The notes beneath the pieces were generated by a model. That model was not told the DNA's origin and did not search any database. It saw nothing but the letters and a program-made list of their open reading frames with translations. Shown in pieces: positions 15,505-24,147 of a stretch of DNA of 40,758 bases (within the stretch, counting starts at the first letter, position 1; each line of letters begins with the position of its first letter). The stretch is from Streptomyces sp. DH24 (GTDB lineage Bacteria > Actinomycetota > Actinomycetes > Streptomycetales > Streptomycetaceae): positions 1-40,758 of the forward strand of contig NZ_JARVKW010000058.1 in NCBI RefSeq assembly GCF_029813775.1, in the 5' to 3' direction. The position numbers and the translations under genes are program-made.

Positions 15505-17229
15505 CTACGACGTCGACGGACTCGGCGCACCGCTGCCGCTCGGCGGCGGTGACGAACCGCCCGAGCCGGACGGCGACGGCTCACTCGGCGACGCCTCCGG
15601 CGGCGACGACGGCGGGTCGGTCGGCTCGCTCGGCGTGGGCTCCGGGGGGGCCGGGGCGGACGGCGTCGGCGACGGGCTCGGCGGCGGGCCGCCCGGACTG
15701 CTCGGCACCGGGGCGGGACGGGGGCCCGGGTCGGACGGGCTGGGCGCCGTGCCGTACCCCTCGATGGAGACGACCGAGCCCGCCGGGGCGACGGCGACGC
15801 GCGCGCTCCAGTACCCGGACGGCTCGCGCAGATGGTCGACGTACACCTTGACCGTCAGCGTCTGGCCGGGCCGCAGCGTGCCCGAGGACTGGCTCAGGTA
15901 CAGCCAGGACGCCCGCGTGGACGCCGACCAGCGCACCGGCGCCGAGCCGGTCGCGGTGAGGGTGATCAGCGTGGTGTCGCCGCTGTGCCCGGCCGTCACC
16001 GCCAGGGCCGCCGCGCCCTTCTTGCCGCTGCCCGTGACGCTGACGACCTCCACGGACACGTCGGGGCCGCCGCGCCCGAACCGGCCGTCGGGGGTGCTGG
16101 CGTTGCCGGCGTTCTCGGAGCCGCCCGCCGTCTCCCCGTCGAGCGCGCCCGGGCCGTGTGCGTCTGGCGCGCCGGCCGAGTGGCCGCCCTCGGCCTCGCC
16201 GACCGGGGTGCCGCGGTAGGCCGCCCACAGGGCGAGCACGGGCGCGGCGACGACCGTGGCGACGACGGTCGTCGTGACGGCACGCGTGCGCAGCCGGTCC
16301 CGCCGGGCGGCCCGGTCCCGCGGGTCCATCGGGAATCCGCGCCGGTCGAAGCGCGGGGCGTGCCCACGCGCGCGCGTGGCGTGCGCCATCGCGGCGTGCA
16401 GGGCGGCGCGGGGCGCGACCAGCAGGGGCAGTTCGGCGGGCGTGACGGCGGTGCCCGGCCAGCGGCCGGGGATGGCGCGCTCGGCCGTGCGGCGGCAGCG
16501 CGGGCAGTCGTCGACGTGCCGGACGAGTTCGCGGCGCAGCGCCGAGCTGAGGACGAGCTGGTTGTCGCCCGTGAGGTGGGCCACGCTCGGGCAGGTGCCG
16601 GTCTCCACGACGGCGAGGGCCGCGCGCGTGCGCTCGACCTCGCAGGCGGCGGCGGCGAGGAGCTCCTTGGCGGCGGCCGGTTCCATGCCGACGACGGCCG
16701 CGACCTCGTGCGGGGCGAGGTGGTGGCGCACGGCGAGTTCGAGCGCCTCGCGCTGCTCCGGGGTGATCCCGGCTGCCTCGGGCCAGGCCAGCAGGGCGAG
16801 TTCGTGGCGGCGGTGCTGCTGGACGTCCTCCGGTACGGCCGGCCCGGTGGACCGTTCCGCCCGTTGCCGGCCGGCGCCGGACCGGCCCGCCGCGTGGGTG
16901 CCCGGACGTTTCTGCTGAGCCGCGGCGAGCTTGCGCAGGCACGACCAGCGGGCCAGGGCGTACAGCCAGGCCCGGCGGTCACCGGCCGACTCCGGGACGT
17001 GCCGGCCGCGCCGCTCGGCGAGCGCGAGGACGTCGCCGAGGGCGGCGGTGGCCGCGTCGTGGTCGCACAGCACGGACAGGCAGTAGGTGAACAGGCCGTC
17101 GAGATACGGCTCGTAGCGAGCGGGCGGCCGTTCCGCCAACGTACGGGCCGCCGCGTGGTCGCGCGCCTCCCGGCGCGCCCGGTGCGCGCCGGTCGTGCGG
17201 GTCGGGGTCTGCGGACTGCTGCTCATCAT
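15505..17229 (-). CDS. Membrane protein fusing ECF sigma-like, zinc anti-sigma and BACON-like domains
   Basis: The 574-residue protein has five parts. A region like ECF sigma-2 (about 36-110) includes RRAWLYALARWSCLRKLAA. A region like sigma-4 (about 148-205) includes ITPEQREALELAVRHHL and HEVAAVVGMEPAAAKELL. A zinc anti-sigma motif follows: Cys213, then His238-x3-Cys242-x2-Cys245. There is one membrane segment (about 316-338) and an exported beta-sandwich (about 388-493) with the BACON-type phrase ASWLYLSQSSGTLRPGQT. A Pro/Ser/Gly tail ends the chain. The sigma-like part is degenerate, so it may no longer bind promoters. It probably links an outside signal to transcription or is a decoy. Either of two adjacent ATGs (17229, 17226) could start it. 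Confidence 0.8.
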   Translation of the reverse strand: MMSSSPQTPTRTTGAHRARREARDHAAARTLAERPPARYEPYLDGLFTYCLSVLCDHDAATAALGDVLALAERRGRHVPESAGDRRAWLYALARWSCLRKLAAAQQKRPGTHAAGRSGAGRQRAERSTGPAVPEDVQQHRRHELALLAWPEAAGITPEQREALELAVRHHLAPHEVAAVVGMEPAAAKELLAAAACEVERTRAALAVVETGTCPSVAHLTGDNQLVLSSALRRELVRHVDDCPRCRRTAERAIPGRWPGTAVTPAELPLLVAPRAALHAAMAHATRARGHAPRFDRRGFPMDPRDRAARRDRLRTRAVTTTVVATVVAAPVLALWAAYRGTPVGEAEGGHSAGAPDAHGPGALDGETAGGSENAGNASTPDGRFGRGGPDVSVEVVSVTGSGKKGAAALAVTAGHSGDTTLITLTATGSAPVRWSASTRASWLYLSQSSGTLRPGQTLTVKVYVDHLREPSGYWSARVAVAPAGSVVSIEGYGTAPSPSDPGPRPAPVPSSPGGPPPSPSPTPSAPAPPEPTPSEPTDPPSSPPEASPSEPSPSGSGGSSPPPSGSGAPSPSTS

Positions 17230-17435
17230 CCGGCGACCGTAGGCGCCGGTGGACGCCCCCTTCCTCCCCCTTGAGCACTTTTAATCCGTACGGGTGAAAC
17301 GATCCCTCATAAGGGGGCCGGGGCCAGTTGTTCGAGGAGCGTCACGGCCTCGGCGGCCCGTTCGCAGCGGGCGGCCGGTGCGCGCCGGTGGGGATCGGAC
17401 GGCCCGTTGTCGGTGCCGGGGGCTACGGTGCACCC

Positions 17436-18845
17436 ATGGCTGCCCGTACGAAGACCACCAAGGACCGCCCGTCCTACCGCTGCACCGAGTGCGGCTGGCA
17501 GACGGCCAAGTGGCTCGGCCGCTGCCCCGAATGCCAGGCCTGGGGCACCATCGACGAATACGGCACGCCCGCGGTCCGTACGACGGCGCCGGGGCGCGTC
17601 ACCACGTCCGCCCTGCCCATCGGCCAGGTCGACGGCAAGCAGGCCACGGCCCGCTCCACCGGCGTGCCCGAGCTGGACCGGGTGCTCGGTGGCGGCCTGG
17701 TGCCCGGCGCGGTGGTGCTCGTCGCGGGCGAGCCGGGCGTCGGCAAGTCCACGCTCCTGCTCGACGTGGCGGCCAAGTCGGCCAGCGAGGAGCACAAGAC
17801 GCTGTACGTGACGGGCGAGGAGTCGGCGAGCCAGGTCCGGCTGCGCGCCGACCGCATCAAGGCCATCGACGACCACCTGTATCTCGCGGCCGAGACCGAC
17901 CTGGCGGCCGTGCTGGGCCACTTGGACGCGGTCAAGCCGTCCCTGCTGATCCTCGACTCGGTGCAGACGGTCGCCTCCCCGGAGATCGACGGTGCACCCG
18001 GCGGCATGGCCCAGGTGCGGGAGGTGGCGGGGGCGCTCATCCGGGCGTCCAAGGAACGCGGGATGTCCACCCTCCTGGTGGGCCACGTCACCAAGGACGG
18101 CACGATCGCGGGCCCGCGCCTGCTGGAGCACCTCGTGGACGTGGTGCTGCACTTCGAGGGCGACCGTCACGCGCGCCTGCGCCTCGTACGCGGTGTCAAG
18201 AACCGCTACGGCACGACGGACGAGGTCGGCTGCTTCGAGCTGCACGACGAGGGCATCACGGGCCTGACCGACCCGAGCGGCCTGTTCCTGACCCGCCGCG
18301 CCGAGCCCGTGCCCGGCACCTGCCTGACCGTCACCCTGGAGGGCCGCCGCCCGCTGGTCGCCGAGGTCCAGGCGCTCACGGTCGACTCGCAGATCCCGTC
18401 CCCGCGCCGCACGACGTCAGGTCTGGAGACCTCGCGCGTGTCGATGATGCTCGCCGTACTGGAACAGCGCGGCCGGATCAGCGCCTTGGGCAAACGGGAC
18501 ATTTACTCCGCCACGGTCGGCGGTGTGAAGCTGTCCGAGCCGGCCGCCGACCTGGCCGTCGCCCTCGCCCTGGCGTCGGCCGCGAGCGACACCCCGCTGC
18601 CGAAGAACCTCGTGGCGATCGGCGAGGTCGGCCTCGCGGGCGAGGTGAGACGCGTCACGGGCGTGCAGCGCAGGCTCGCGGAAGCGCACCGCCTGGGCTT
18701 CACGCACGCCCTGGTACCGGGCGATCCGGGGAAGATCCCGGCCGGTATGAAGGTCCTGGAAGTCGCGGACATAGGGGACGCCCTCCGGGTCCTTCCGCGC
18801 TCCCGTCGCCGAGAGGCCCCCCGGGAGGAGACGGACCGCCGGTAG
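17436..18845 (+). CDS. radA: DNA repair protein RadA (Sms)
   Basis: A RecA-related ATPase that drives branch migration during recombinational repair. The 469-residue protein has a four-cysteine zinc finger (Cys16, 19, 30, 33), a Walker A box GEPGVGKST (about 97-105), the RadA-specific KNRYGTTDEVG (about 254) and a C-terminal Lon-protease-like domain ending the usual length. TACGGT (17424-17429) ends 6 nt before the ATG, suggesting a leaderless mRNA. The gene lies 80 bp upstream of disA, an order conserved in many Gram-positive bacteria. The 206-bp interval upstream shows no gene. Confidence 0.96.
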   Translation: MAARTKTTKDRPSYRCTECGWQTAKWLGRCPECQAWGTIDEYGTPAVRTTAPGRVTTSALPIGQVDGKQATARSTGVPELDRVLGGGLVPGAVVLVAGEPGVGKSTLLLDVAAKSASEEHKTLYVTGEESASQVRLRADRIKAIDDHLYLAAETDLAAVLGHLDAVKPSLLILDSVQTVASPEIDGAPGGMAQVREVAGALIRASKERGMSTLLVGHVTKDGTIAGPRLLEHLVDVVLHFEGDRHARLRLVRGVKNRYGTTDEVGCFELHDEGITGLTDPSGLFLTRRAEPVPGTCLTVTLEGRRPLVAEVQALTVDSQIPSPRRTTSGLETSRVSMMLAVLEQRGRISALGKRDIYSATVGGVKLSEPAADLAVALALASAASDTPLPKNLVAIGEVGLAGEVRRVTGVQRRLAEAHRLGFTHALVPGDPGKIPAGMKVLEVADIGDALRVLPRSRRREAPREETDRR

Positions 18846-18925
18846 ACTTTGCCCTGGTCTCGCCCGTCCGTACGACCGAGTGTGCGACACGGGAGCGCCC
18901 CAGAACCTGTGACCGGAGGAGTGCA

Positions 18926-20050
18926 GTGGCAGCCAACGACCGGGCAGCAGCTCCCGGAAAGTCCGGTGGGAGTGCCGGTTCCGATGGCCTGATGCGCGCC
19001 TCGCTGAGCGCCGTGGCTCCCGGCACACCGCTGCGTGACGGCCTGGAACGCGTCCTTCGCGGCAACACGGGCGGTCTCATCGTGCTCGGCTCCGACAAGA
19101 CCGTCGAGTCGATGTGCACGGGCGGATTCGTCCTGGACGTCGAGTTCACGGCGACGCGGCTGCGCGAGCTGTGCAAGCTCGACGGCGGCATCGTGCTCTC
19201 CTCCGACCTGTCGAAGATCCTCCGGGCGGGCGTCCAGCTGCTCCCGGACCCGACGATCCCCACGGAGGAGACCGGCACCCGGCACCGCACGGCGGACCGC
19301 GTCTCCAAGCAGGTCGGTTTCCCGGTCGTCTCCGTCTCCCAGTCCATGCGCCTGATCGCCCTCTACGTCGACGGCCAGCGTCGCGTCCTGGAGGACTCCG
19401 CGGCGATCCTGTCGCGCGCCAACCAGGCGCTGGCGACCCTGGAGCGCTACAAGCTCCGCCTCGACGAGGTCGCGGGCACGCTGTCGGCGCTGGAGATCGA
19501 GGACCTGGTGACCGTCCGGGACGTGTCGGCGGTCGCGCAGCGCCTGGAGATGGTGCGCCGTATCGCCACGGAGATCGCCGAGTACGTGGTGGAGCTGGGC
19601 ACCGACGGACGTCTCCTCGCCCTCCAGCTGGACGAGTTGATCGCGGGCGTCGAGCCCGAGCGCGAACTGGTCGTCCGGGACTACGTCCCCGAGCCGACCG
19701 CCAAGCGCTCCCGCACGGTCGAGGAGGCCCTGGCCGAGCTGGACAAGCTCAGCCACGCCGAACTGCTCGAACTGTCCACGGTGGCCCGCGCGTTGGGCTA
19801 CACCGGCTCCCCCGAGACGCTCGACTCGGCGGTCTCCCCCCGTGGCTTCCGCCTGCTGGCCAAGGTGCCCCGCCTGCCGGGCGCCATCATCGACCGCCTG
19901 GTGGAACACTTCGGCGGCCTCCAGAAGCTCCTGGCCGCGAGCGTGGACGACCTCCAGACCGTGGACGGCGTGGGCGAGGCCCGGGCCCGCAGCGTCAGGG
20001 AGGGCCTGTCGAGGCTGGCTGAGTCGTCGATCCTGGAACGCTACGTCTGA
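18926..20050 (+). CDS. disA: DNA integrity scanning diadenylate cyclase DisA
   Basis: Makes c-di-AMP from two ATP while scanning DNA for branched structures. The 374-residue protein has the cyclase domain (about 25-165) with LDGGIVLSSD (Asp86) and GTRHRTADR (Arg-His-Arg 119-121), a helical linker, and a C-terminal helix-hairpin-helix domain including LQTVDGVGEARARSVREGL. The DGA motif of many homologues reads DGG here, with the catalytic Asp kept. The GTG at 18926 follows GGAGGA. A TAGACT box overlapping the radA stop could provide its own promoter. c-di-AMP affects osmotic balance and cell-wall hydrolases in Streptomyces. Confidence 0.96.
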   Translation: MAANDRAAAPGKSGGSAGSDGLMRASLSAVAPGTPLRDGLERVLRGNTGGLIVLGSDKTVESMCTGGFVLDVEFTATRLRELCKLDGGIVLSSDLSKILRAGVQLLPDPTIPTEETGTRHRTADRVSKQVGFPVVSVSQSMRLIALYVDGQRRVLEDSAAILSRANQALATLERYKLRLDEVAGTLSALEIEDLVTVRDVSAVAQRLEMVRRIATEIAEYVVELGTDGRLLALQLDELIAGVEPERELVVRDYVPEPTAKRSRTVEEALAELDKLSHAELLELSTVARALGYTGSPETLDSAVSPRGFRLLAKVPRLPGAIIDRLVEHFGGLQKLLAASVDDLQTVDGVGEARARSVREGLSRLAESSILERYV

Positions 20051-20167
20051 CCCTGCCGAGCCGCCCCGGCACCGCGGGGCCGGGACGTCCGCAACAGCCC
20101 TGTGGGCCTTGTCCGCGACGTGGCGCCTGCCGCGCTCCGGGCGACGACGCCACACCGCGGAGACGGC

Positions 20168-21025
20168 CTAGTCGGCTTCGAGCACGAACGACGTCTGTAC
20201 CTTCGCGAATCCGGGCGCCTTCGCCTCCACCAGGTACGTGCCCGCCTTGGCCGACCCGGCCTTGGGGGTGGCGCACTTCGGGGCGCTGGGGCTGCGGTCC
20301 CACTTCACGGTGTACGTGATGCCGCTGTTGGCGGGCACCCGGTACAGGCGGCTGCCCACGCTCTTGGGACAGTGCTCCGACGCCCAGAACGCGTCGTCGG
20401 CGGTGGCCTGAGTGATCGTCAGCACGGCGTTCCTCGGCCCGAGGTCGATCTTGCAGTCGCTGCCGGAGATGTTCCGCGCGGCCAGCACGAAGGTCGGCGT
20501 CTGCCCGGGCTCGTAGGTGTTGCGGAGGCTGCGCAGGCTCAGCTTCACAGCGCCGGGCGTGCAGTTGGGCAACGTGGACCCGGCAGGAACCGTGTCACCG
20601 GACCCCGTGCCGACACCGGTCCCGGAGCCGCCACCGCCACCGGCACCGCCGGCGCCACCCGCGTCACCGTTGCCGCCGTCGGCCGCCCCGGAGCCACCGC
20701 CCGAACCGGCCCCGCCCCCGGACTCGTCCCCGGAGCCGTCGCCGGAACCCTCACCGGAGCCGCTGGAGTCCCCGCCCTCCGACTCGTCCCGCCCGCCCGG
20801 CGCCTGACTGATCGCCGGGCCGGAACTCGACGGTCCCGGAGTGATCGTGGGCGCGGGATTCTTGCCGTTGGCCCCGTTCCGGCTGCCGTCCCCGCCCCCG
20901 CCACCCGCAGTGACGACCCAGGTGATCAGCAACGCCAACAGGGCGACGACGGACAGGAGTACGGCCCTCCGTCGCCAGTAGATGGAGGAGGGAAGCGGCC
21001 CGACCGGATTGCGCAGAGATCCCAC
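20168..21025 (-). CDS. Single-pass membrane protein with Gly-rich linker and extracellular domain
   Basis: The 285-residue protein has a short cytoplasmic N-terminus, one membrane segment (AVLLSVVALLALLITWVV, about 21-40), and an exported linker of about 110 residues of Gly, Ser, Asp and Ala repeats (for example GSGDGSGDESGGGAGSGGGS). It ends in a beta-rich domain of about 120 residues with four cysteines (NCTPG, DCKID, HCPKS, KCATP), probably two disulphides, resembling small Ig-like or DUF4232-like domains. Function unknown. ACTGTA on the plus strand (21033-21038) reads as a TACAGT -10 box, 7 nt before the GTG, so the mRNA is probably leaderless. Confidence 0.75.
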   Translation of the reverse strand: MGSLRNPVGPLPSSIYWRRRAVLLSVVALLALLITWVVTAGGGGGDGSRNGANGKNPAPTITPGPSSSGPAISQAPGGRDESEGGDSSGSGEGSGDGSGDESGGGAGSGGGSGAADGGNGDAGGAGGAGGGGGSGTGVGTGSGDTVPAGSTLPNCTPGAVKLSLRSLRNTYEPGQTPTFVLAARNISGSDCKIDLGPRNAVLTITQATADDAFWASEHCPKSVGSRLYRVPANSGITYTVKWDRSPSAPKCATPKAGSAKAGTYLVEAKAPGFAKVQTSFVLEAD

Positions 21026-21120
21026 GGCGCAAACTGTACGAGAGATCGGGGCCTTCGCTTGTCCCACCCGCCGCCCTGGTCCACAACTTTTCCGGATCAT
21101 CATCTTGCAAACACCCCCCA

Positions 21121-21144
21121 CGCCCCTGACTTTCGTCAGGGGCG
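21121..21144. terminator. Perfect 10-bp hairpin in a gene-free interval
   Basis: CGCCCCTGAC (21121-21130) pairs with GTCAGGGGCG (21135-21144). On the minus strand the loop reads GAAA, a GNRA tetraloop. No gene on either strand ends at it, so it may terminate an unseen small transcript. The interval 21026-21649 (624 bp) otherwise holds the upstream gene's promoter and the repeats listed next. Confidence 0.5.
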
Positions 21145-21238
21145 GTTACGCGGGGATCGCAGCGCGTGACCGGACCGGCGGCCCGGCGGTGGCCGGACCG
21201 GGCGCCCGACGCCACTCAGCACGACCCACCACTCACCG

Positions 21239-21342
21239 CCACGGCTGCCGACGTGACGCCCCACATCACTGACGGCCACGGCTGCCGACATCACGCCCAC
21301 CACTCACGCCACGGCTGCCGCCATCACGCCCCACACGACTCG
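21239..21342. repeat. Triplicated 32-38 bp repeat
   Basis: CCACGGCTGCCG begins three successive units at about 21239, 21277 and 21309, each continuing with a form of ACATCACGCCCCAC. Unit spacing is 38 and then 32 bp. Codon bias is weak in every frame, so I read it as non-coding. Confidence 0.65.
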
Positions 21343-21649
21343 CCGGGGCGGCGCGATCACGCGCACGGGTTTCCCCGGCGCCCCGCACGGGCGCCCGCGC
21401 ACAACCCGACCGGTGGCACCCCGCCCGCACCGGCGCCCCGGACCACCGCGCACCACCGCCGCCACTCACCCGGACACCTCACACACCGCGCACTCCTCAC
21501 ATCCGCCTCCTCCCCGCGAGCGCCCCTCCCACCGAGGCGCACACCACACACCACCCGCCTCCGATGCGGGCCGCCCCCACACACCACGAACCGCCCGCCC
21601 GCCGCCTTGCCCCCGCCGGGCCGCCCCCGCATGGCAGGATCGGAAGGCC

Positions 21650-22585
21650 ATGACTGCGCCCACGAAGCCCCCGCACGGCGGCACCGCCGACCCCGCGTCC
21701 GAGCGGATCGCCGGAGAGCCGCTGCACTCCCCCGTCATCGACTGGTTCGACGAGCACGCCCGCGACCTGCCGTGGCGGCGCCCGGAGGCCGGTGCCTGGG
21801 GGGTGATGGTCAGTGAGTTCATGCTCCAGCAGACCCCGGTGAACCGCGTCCTGCCCGTCTACGAGCAGTGGCTGGCCCGCTGGCCGCGCCCCGCCGACCT
21901 CGCCAAGGAGGCACCCGGCGAGGCCGTCCGCGCCTGGGGCCGGCTCGGCTACCCGCGCCGCGCCCTGCGCCTGCACGGGGCCGCCGTCGCCATAGCGGAA
22001 CGGCACGGCGGCGACGTACCGGCCGACCACGCCCAGCTCCTCGCGCTGCCCGGCATCGGCGAGTACACGGCGGCTGCCGTGGCGTCGTTCGCGTACGGGC
22101 AGCGGCACGCGGTGCTGGACACCAACGTCCGCCGGGTCTTCGCCCGCGCGGTCACCGGCGTGCAGTACCCGCCGAACGCCACCACCGCCGCCGAACGCAG
22201 GCTCGCCCGGGAACTGCTGCCCGAGGACGAGGGCACCGCGGCCCGCTGGGCCGCCGCCTCCATGGAGCTCGGCGCGCTGGTGTGCACGGCGCGCAACGAG
22301 CAGTGCCACCGCTGCCCGATCGCCGCGCAGTGCGCCTGGCGGCTGGCCGGCAAGCCCGAGCACGACGGCCCGCCGCGCCGCGGCCAGGCGTACGCCGGCA
22401 CCGACCGCCAGGTGCGCGGCCGGCTGCTCGCGGTGCTGCGGGAGGCGCACGCGCCCGTGCCGCAGCACGCCCTCGACCGCGTGTGGCACGAGCCCGTGCA
22501 GCGCGCCCGGGCACTGGACGGACTCGTCGCCGACGGCCTGGTCGAACCGATGCCGGGTGGCCTGTACCGGCTCCCGCTGACCTGA
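21650..22585 (+). CDS. mutY: A/G-specific adenine DNA glycosylase
   Basis: Removes adenine mispaired with 8-oxoguanine in base excision repair. The 311-residue protein shows the catalytic Glu in VSEFMLQQTPV, the helix-hairpin-helix LLALPGIGEYTAAAVASF, the catalytic Asp in LDTNVRRVF, and a four-cysteine iron-sulphur loop with spacing C-x6-C-x2-C-x5-C (CTARNEQCHRCPIAAQC). The C-terminal 8-oxoG recognition domain is short, as in other actinobacterial MutY proteins. GGAAGG just upstream serves the ATG at 21650. Its location near disA and radA places three DNA-maintenance genes within 5 kb. Confidence 0.95.
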   Translation: MTAPTKPPHGGTADPASERIAGEPLHSPVIDWFDEHARDLPWRRPEAGAWGVMVSEFMLQQTPVNRVLPVYEQWLARWPRPADLAKEAPGEAVRAWGRLGYPRRALRLHGAAVAIAERHGGDVPADHAQLLALPGIGEYTAAAVASFAYGQRHAVLDTNVRRVFARAVTGVQYPPNATTAAERRLARELLPEDEGTAARWAAASMELGALVCTARNEQCHRCPIAAQCAWRLAGKPEHDGPPRRGQAYAGTDRQVRGRLLAVLREAHAPVPQHALDRVWHEPVQRARALDGLVADGLVEPMPGGLYRLPLT

Positions 22586-22640
22586 CCGACCGTCGGCTGC
22601 ACGGGTCCTCCGGGGCTCACTCGTCCGTGTCACCGGTGGC

Positions 22641-22718
22641 TCACAGGGCGCCCATGGCCGACATCGCACCCATGGCGCCCATGGCACCCACTGCGCCCAT
22701 GGCTCCTATGGCTCCCAT
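22641..22718 (-). CDS. Possible 25-residue (xGA)n repeat peptide
   Basis: A minus-strand frame begins at ATG 22718 and encodes eight tripeptides of the form xGA (one is MSA), with x mostly Met, Ile or Val, then Leu and stop. AGGAGG stands about 13 nt upstream, rather far. At the DNA level it is a 9-bp-like repeat of GCCCATGGC, which could equally be simple-sequence DNA. The interval 22586-22966 has no other gene candidate and must contain the sigE promoter. Confidence 0.3.
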   Translation of the reverse strand: MGAIGAMGAVGAMGAMGAMSAMGAL

Positions 22719-22966
22719 GTGGCTCGTACGGCCTCCTAAAACCGCTATAGCCGCACCATCCGGGCCGCCTCCGCGCCCCTCCCCACCCTCCGTTACACAA
22801 CCGACGGACAGCCGCGCGTTTCCCGCAGGCTCCCTCGCACAGTGCCGTGACAAGCCGTCCGTAGCTTCTGTCGCGTGCCCGGCGGACCCGGGCCGACTAC
22901 GGATCACAGGCAGTGGGACCGGCGGCGGCAGGCCGGCCGGCGCGGGGACAGGGGAGGCGGTTCACC

Positions 22967-23506
22967 ATGGCGCAGGGCGAGGTGCTCGAGTTCGAGGAGT
23001 ACGTCCGCACCCGGCAGGACGCGTTGCTGCGCAGCGCCCGGCGCCTGGTCCCGGACCCGGTGGACGCCCAGGACCTGTTGCAGACGGCGCTGGCACGGAC
23101 GTTCGGCAAGTGGGACGGCATCGTGGACAAGCGGCTCGCGGACGCCTACCTGCGCCGGGTGATGATCAACACCCGTACGGAGTGGTGGCGGGCGCGGAGG
23201 CTGGAGGAGGTGCCCACCGAGCAGCTCCCGGACGCCTCCGTGGACGACTCCACCGAGCAGCACGCGGACCGCGCCCTGCTGATGGACGTGATGAGGGTGC
23301 TCGCCCCGAAGCAGCGCAGCGTCGTCGTACTGCGACACTGGGAGCAGATGTCAACGGAGGAGACGGCCGCCGCCCTCGGCATGTCGGCCGGAACGGTCAA
23401 GAGCACGCTGCATCGGGCGCTCGCCCGGCTCCGCGAGGAGCTCCAGGCCCGCGATCTGGACGCACGCGCGCTGGAGCGTGAGGAGCGGGAGCGTTGCGCG
23501 GCCTGA
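22967..23506 (+). CDS. sigE: ECF RNA polymerase sigma factor SigE
   Basis: Directs transcription of cell-envelope stress genes in Streptomyces. The 179-residue protein has sigma region 2 (about 20-85, with DAQDLLQTALARTFGKWD) and region 4 (about 120-170, with STEETAAALGMSAGTVKSTLHRAL). It closely matches, from memory, S. coelicolor SigE beginning GEVLEFEEYVRTRQDALL. GGGGAGG lies before the ATG. There is no anti-sigma gene; SigE is controlled at transcription by the CseB/CseC system encoded downstream. Its 3' end overlaps cseA by 13 nt, and a strong hairpin inside cseA should limit readthrough. Confidence 0.95.
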   Translation: MAQGEVLEFEEYVRTRQDALLRSARRLVPDPVDAQDLLQTALARTFGKWDGIVDKRLADAYLRRVMINTRTEWWRARRLEEVPTEQLPDASVDDSTEQHADRALLMDVMRVLAPKQRSVVVLRHWEQMSTEETAAALGMSAGTVKSTLHRALARLREELQARDLDARALEREERERCAA

Positions 23507-24147
23507 CCGGCGCCGGTGCCACACGGGCACGGGACAGCTTCCGGGCGGTGAGCACGGCGTGGGCCGTGCTCACCGCCGTCGCCCTTTCCGTGTCCGCCTG
23601 CGGGACCGGCGGCACCGGCGCCCGCGACGAGGGCCCGGCGCACGCCGACACCGTTTCGAGCGCCGCCGCCGTGCCCTCGGCGCGTCCGGCGCGGACCCCC
23701 GACCGGGTGGACGCGGTCCGGCTGGTGAAGGACGATCCGCGGGTGTCGGCGGAGGTCAAGCGGGAGCTGAAGCCGTGCGTGGCCGACGAGTACCCGGTCG
23801 ACGTGTCGTACGGCCACCTGACCGGGGGCCCCGCCGAGGACGTCGTCGTGAACGTGCTGACCTGCGGCGACGCGGTGGGCGTCGGCGCGTACGTGTACCG
23901 CCTGGAGGGCGGCGCGTACCGGAACGTGTTCCGCGCCGAGGAGCCGCCGGTCTACGGGGAGATCGACCGGGGCGACCTGGTGGTGACCAAGCAGGTGTAC
24001 GAGAAGGGCGACCCGGTGTCGAGTCCGTCCGGCGAGAACGTGATCACCTACCGGTGGTCGGCGGGGCGTTTCTCGGAGCAGTTCCGCACGCACAACGACT
24101 ACAGCAACGCCGTCGGCGGGGACGTGTCGCCGGCGCCCGCGAGCTGA
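23494..24147 (+). CDS. cseA: Lipoprotein CseA, negative modulator of the envelope stress response
   Basis: The 217-residue protein begins with a signal peptide (TAWAVLTAVALSVSAC) ending in a lipobox, with Cys36 as the lipidation site, so it should sit on the outer face of the membrane. In S. coelicolor, CseA lowers sigE expression, probably by restraining CseC. The preferred start is TTG 23494, which overlaps the end of sigE by 13 nt and keeps the positive N-terminus (RGLTGAGATRARDSFR). A GTG at 23548 would leave no n-region. The signal-peptide codons contain the 15-bp hairpin described separately. Confidence 0.9.
   Translation: MRGLTGAGATRARDSFRAVSTAWAVLTAVALSVSACGTGGTGARDEGPAHADTVSSAAAVPSARPARTPDRVDAVRLVKDDPRVSAEVKRELKPCVADEYPVDVSYGHLTGGPAEDVVVNVLTCGDAVGVGAYVYRLEGGAYRNVFRAEEPPVYGEIDRGDLVVTKQVYEKGDPVSSPSGENVITYRWSAGRFSEQFRTHNDYSNAVGGDVSPAPAS
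23544..23577 (+). terminator. Intragenic hairpin terminator inside the cseA signal sequence
   Basis: The 15-nt arms 23544-23558 and 23563-23577 are perfectly complementary around a GTGG loop, and CCCTTTCC follows at about 23581-23588. Published work on S. coelicolor reports that most sigE transcripts end just after sigE; this is the obvious structure for it. Because it lies in coding DNA, ribosomes translating cseA could melt it. Confidence 0.75.

Noticed and set aside
12310..15552. 1080-codon plus-strand open frame
   Set aside because: It runs antisense to the TIM-barrel and Ppx genes and through the Cys-cluster gene in the wrong frame; no recognisable domain.
21357..21632. Gly/Arg-rich open frames in the repeat region before mutY
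   Set aside because: Composition follows the DNA repeats; weak codon-position bias and no ribosome binding site.
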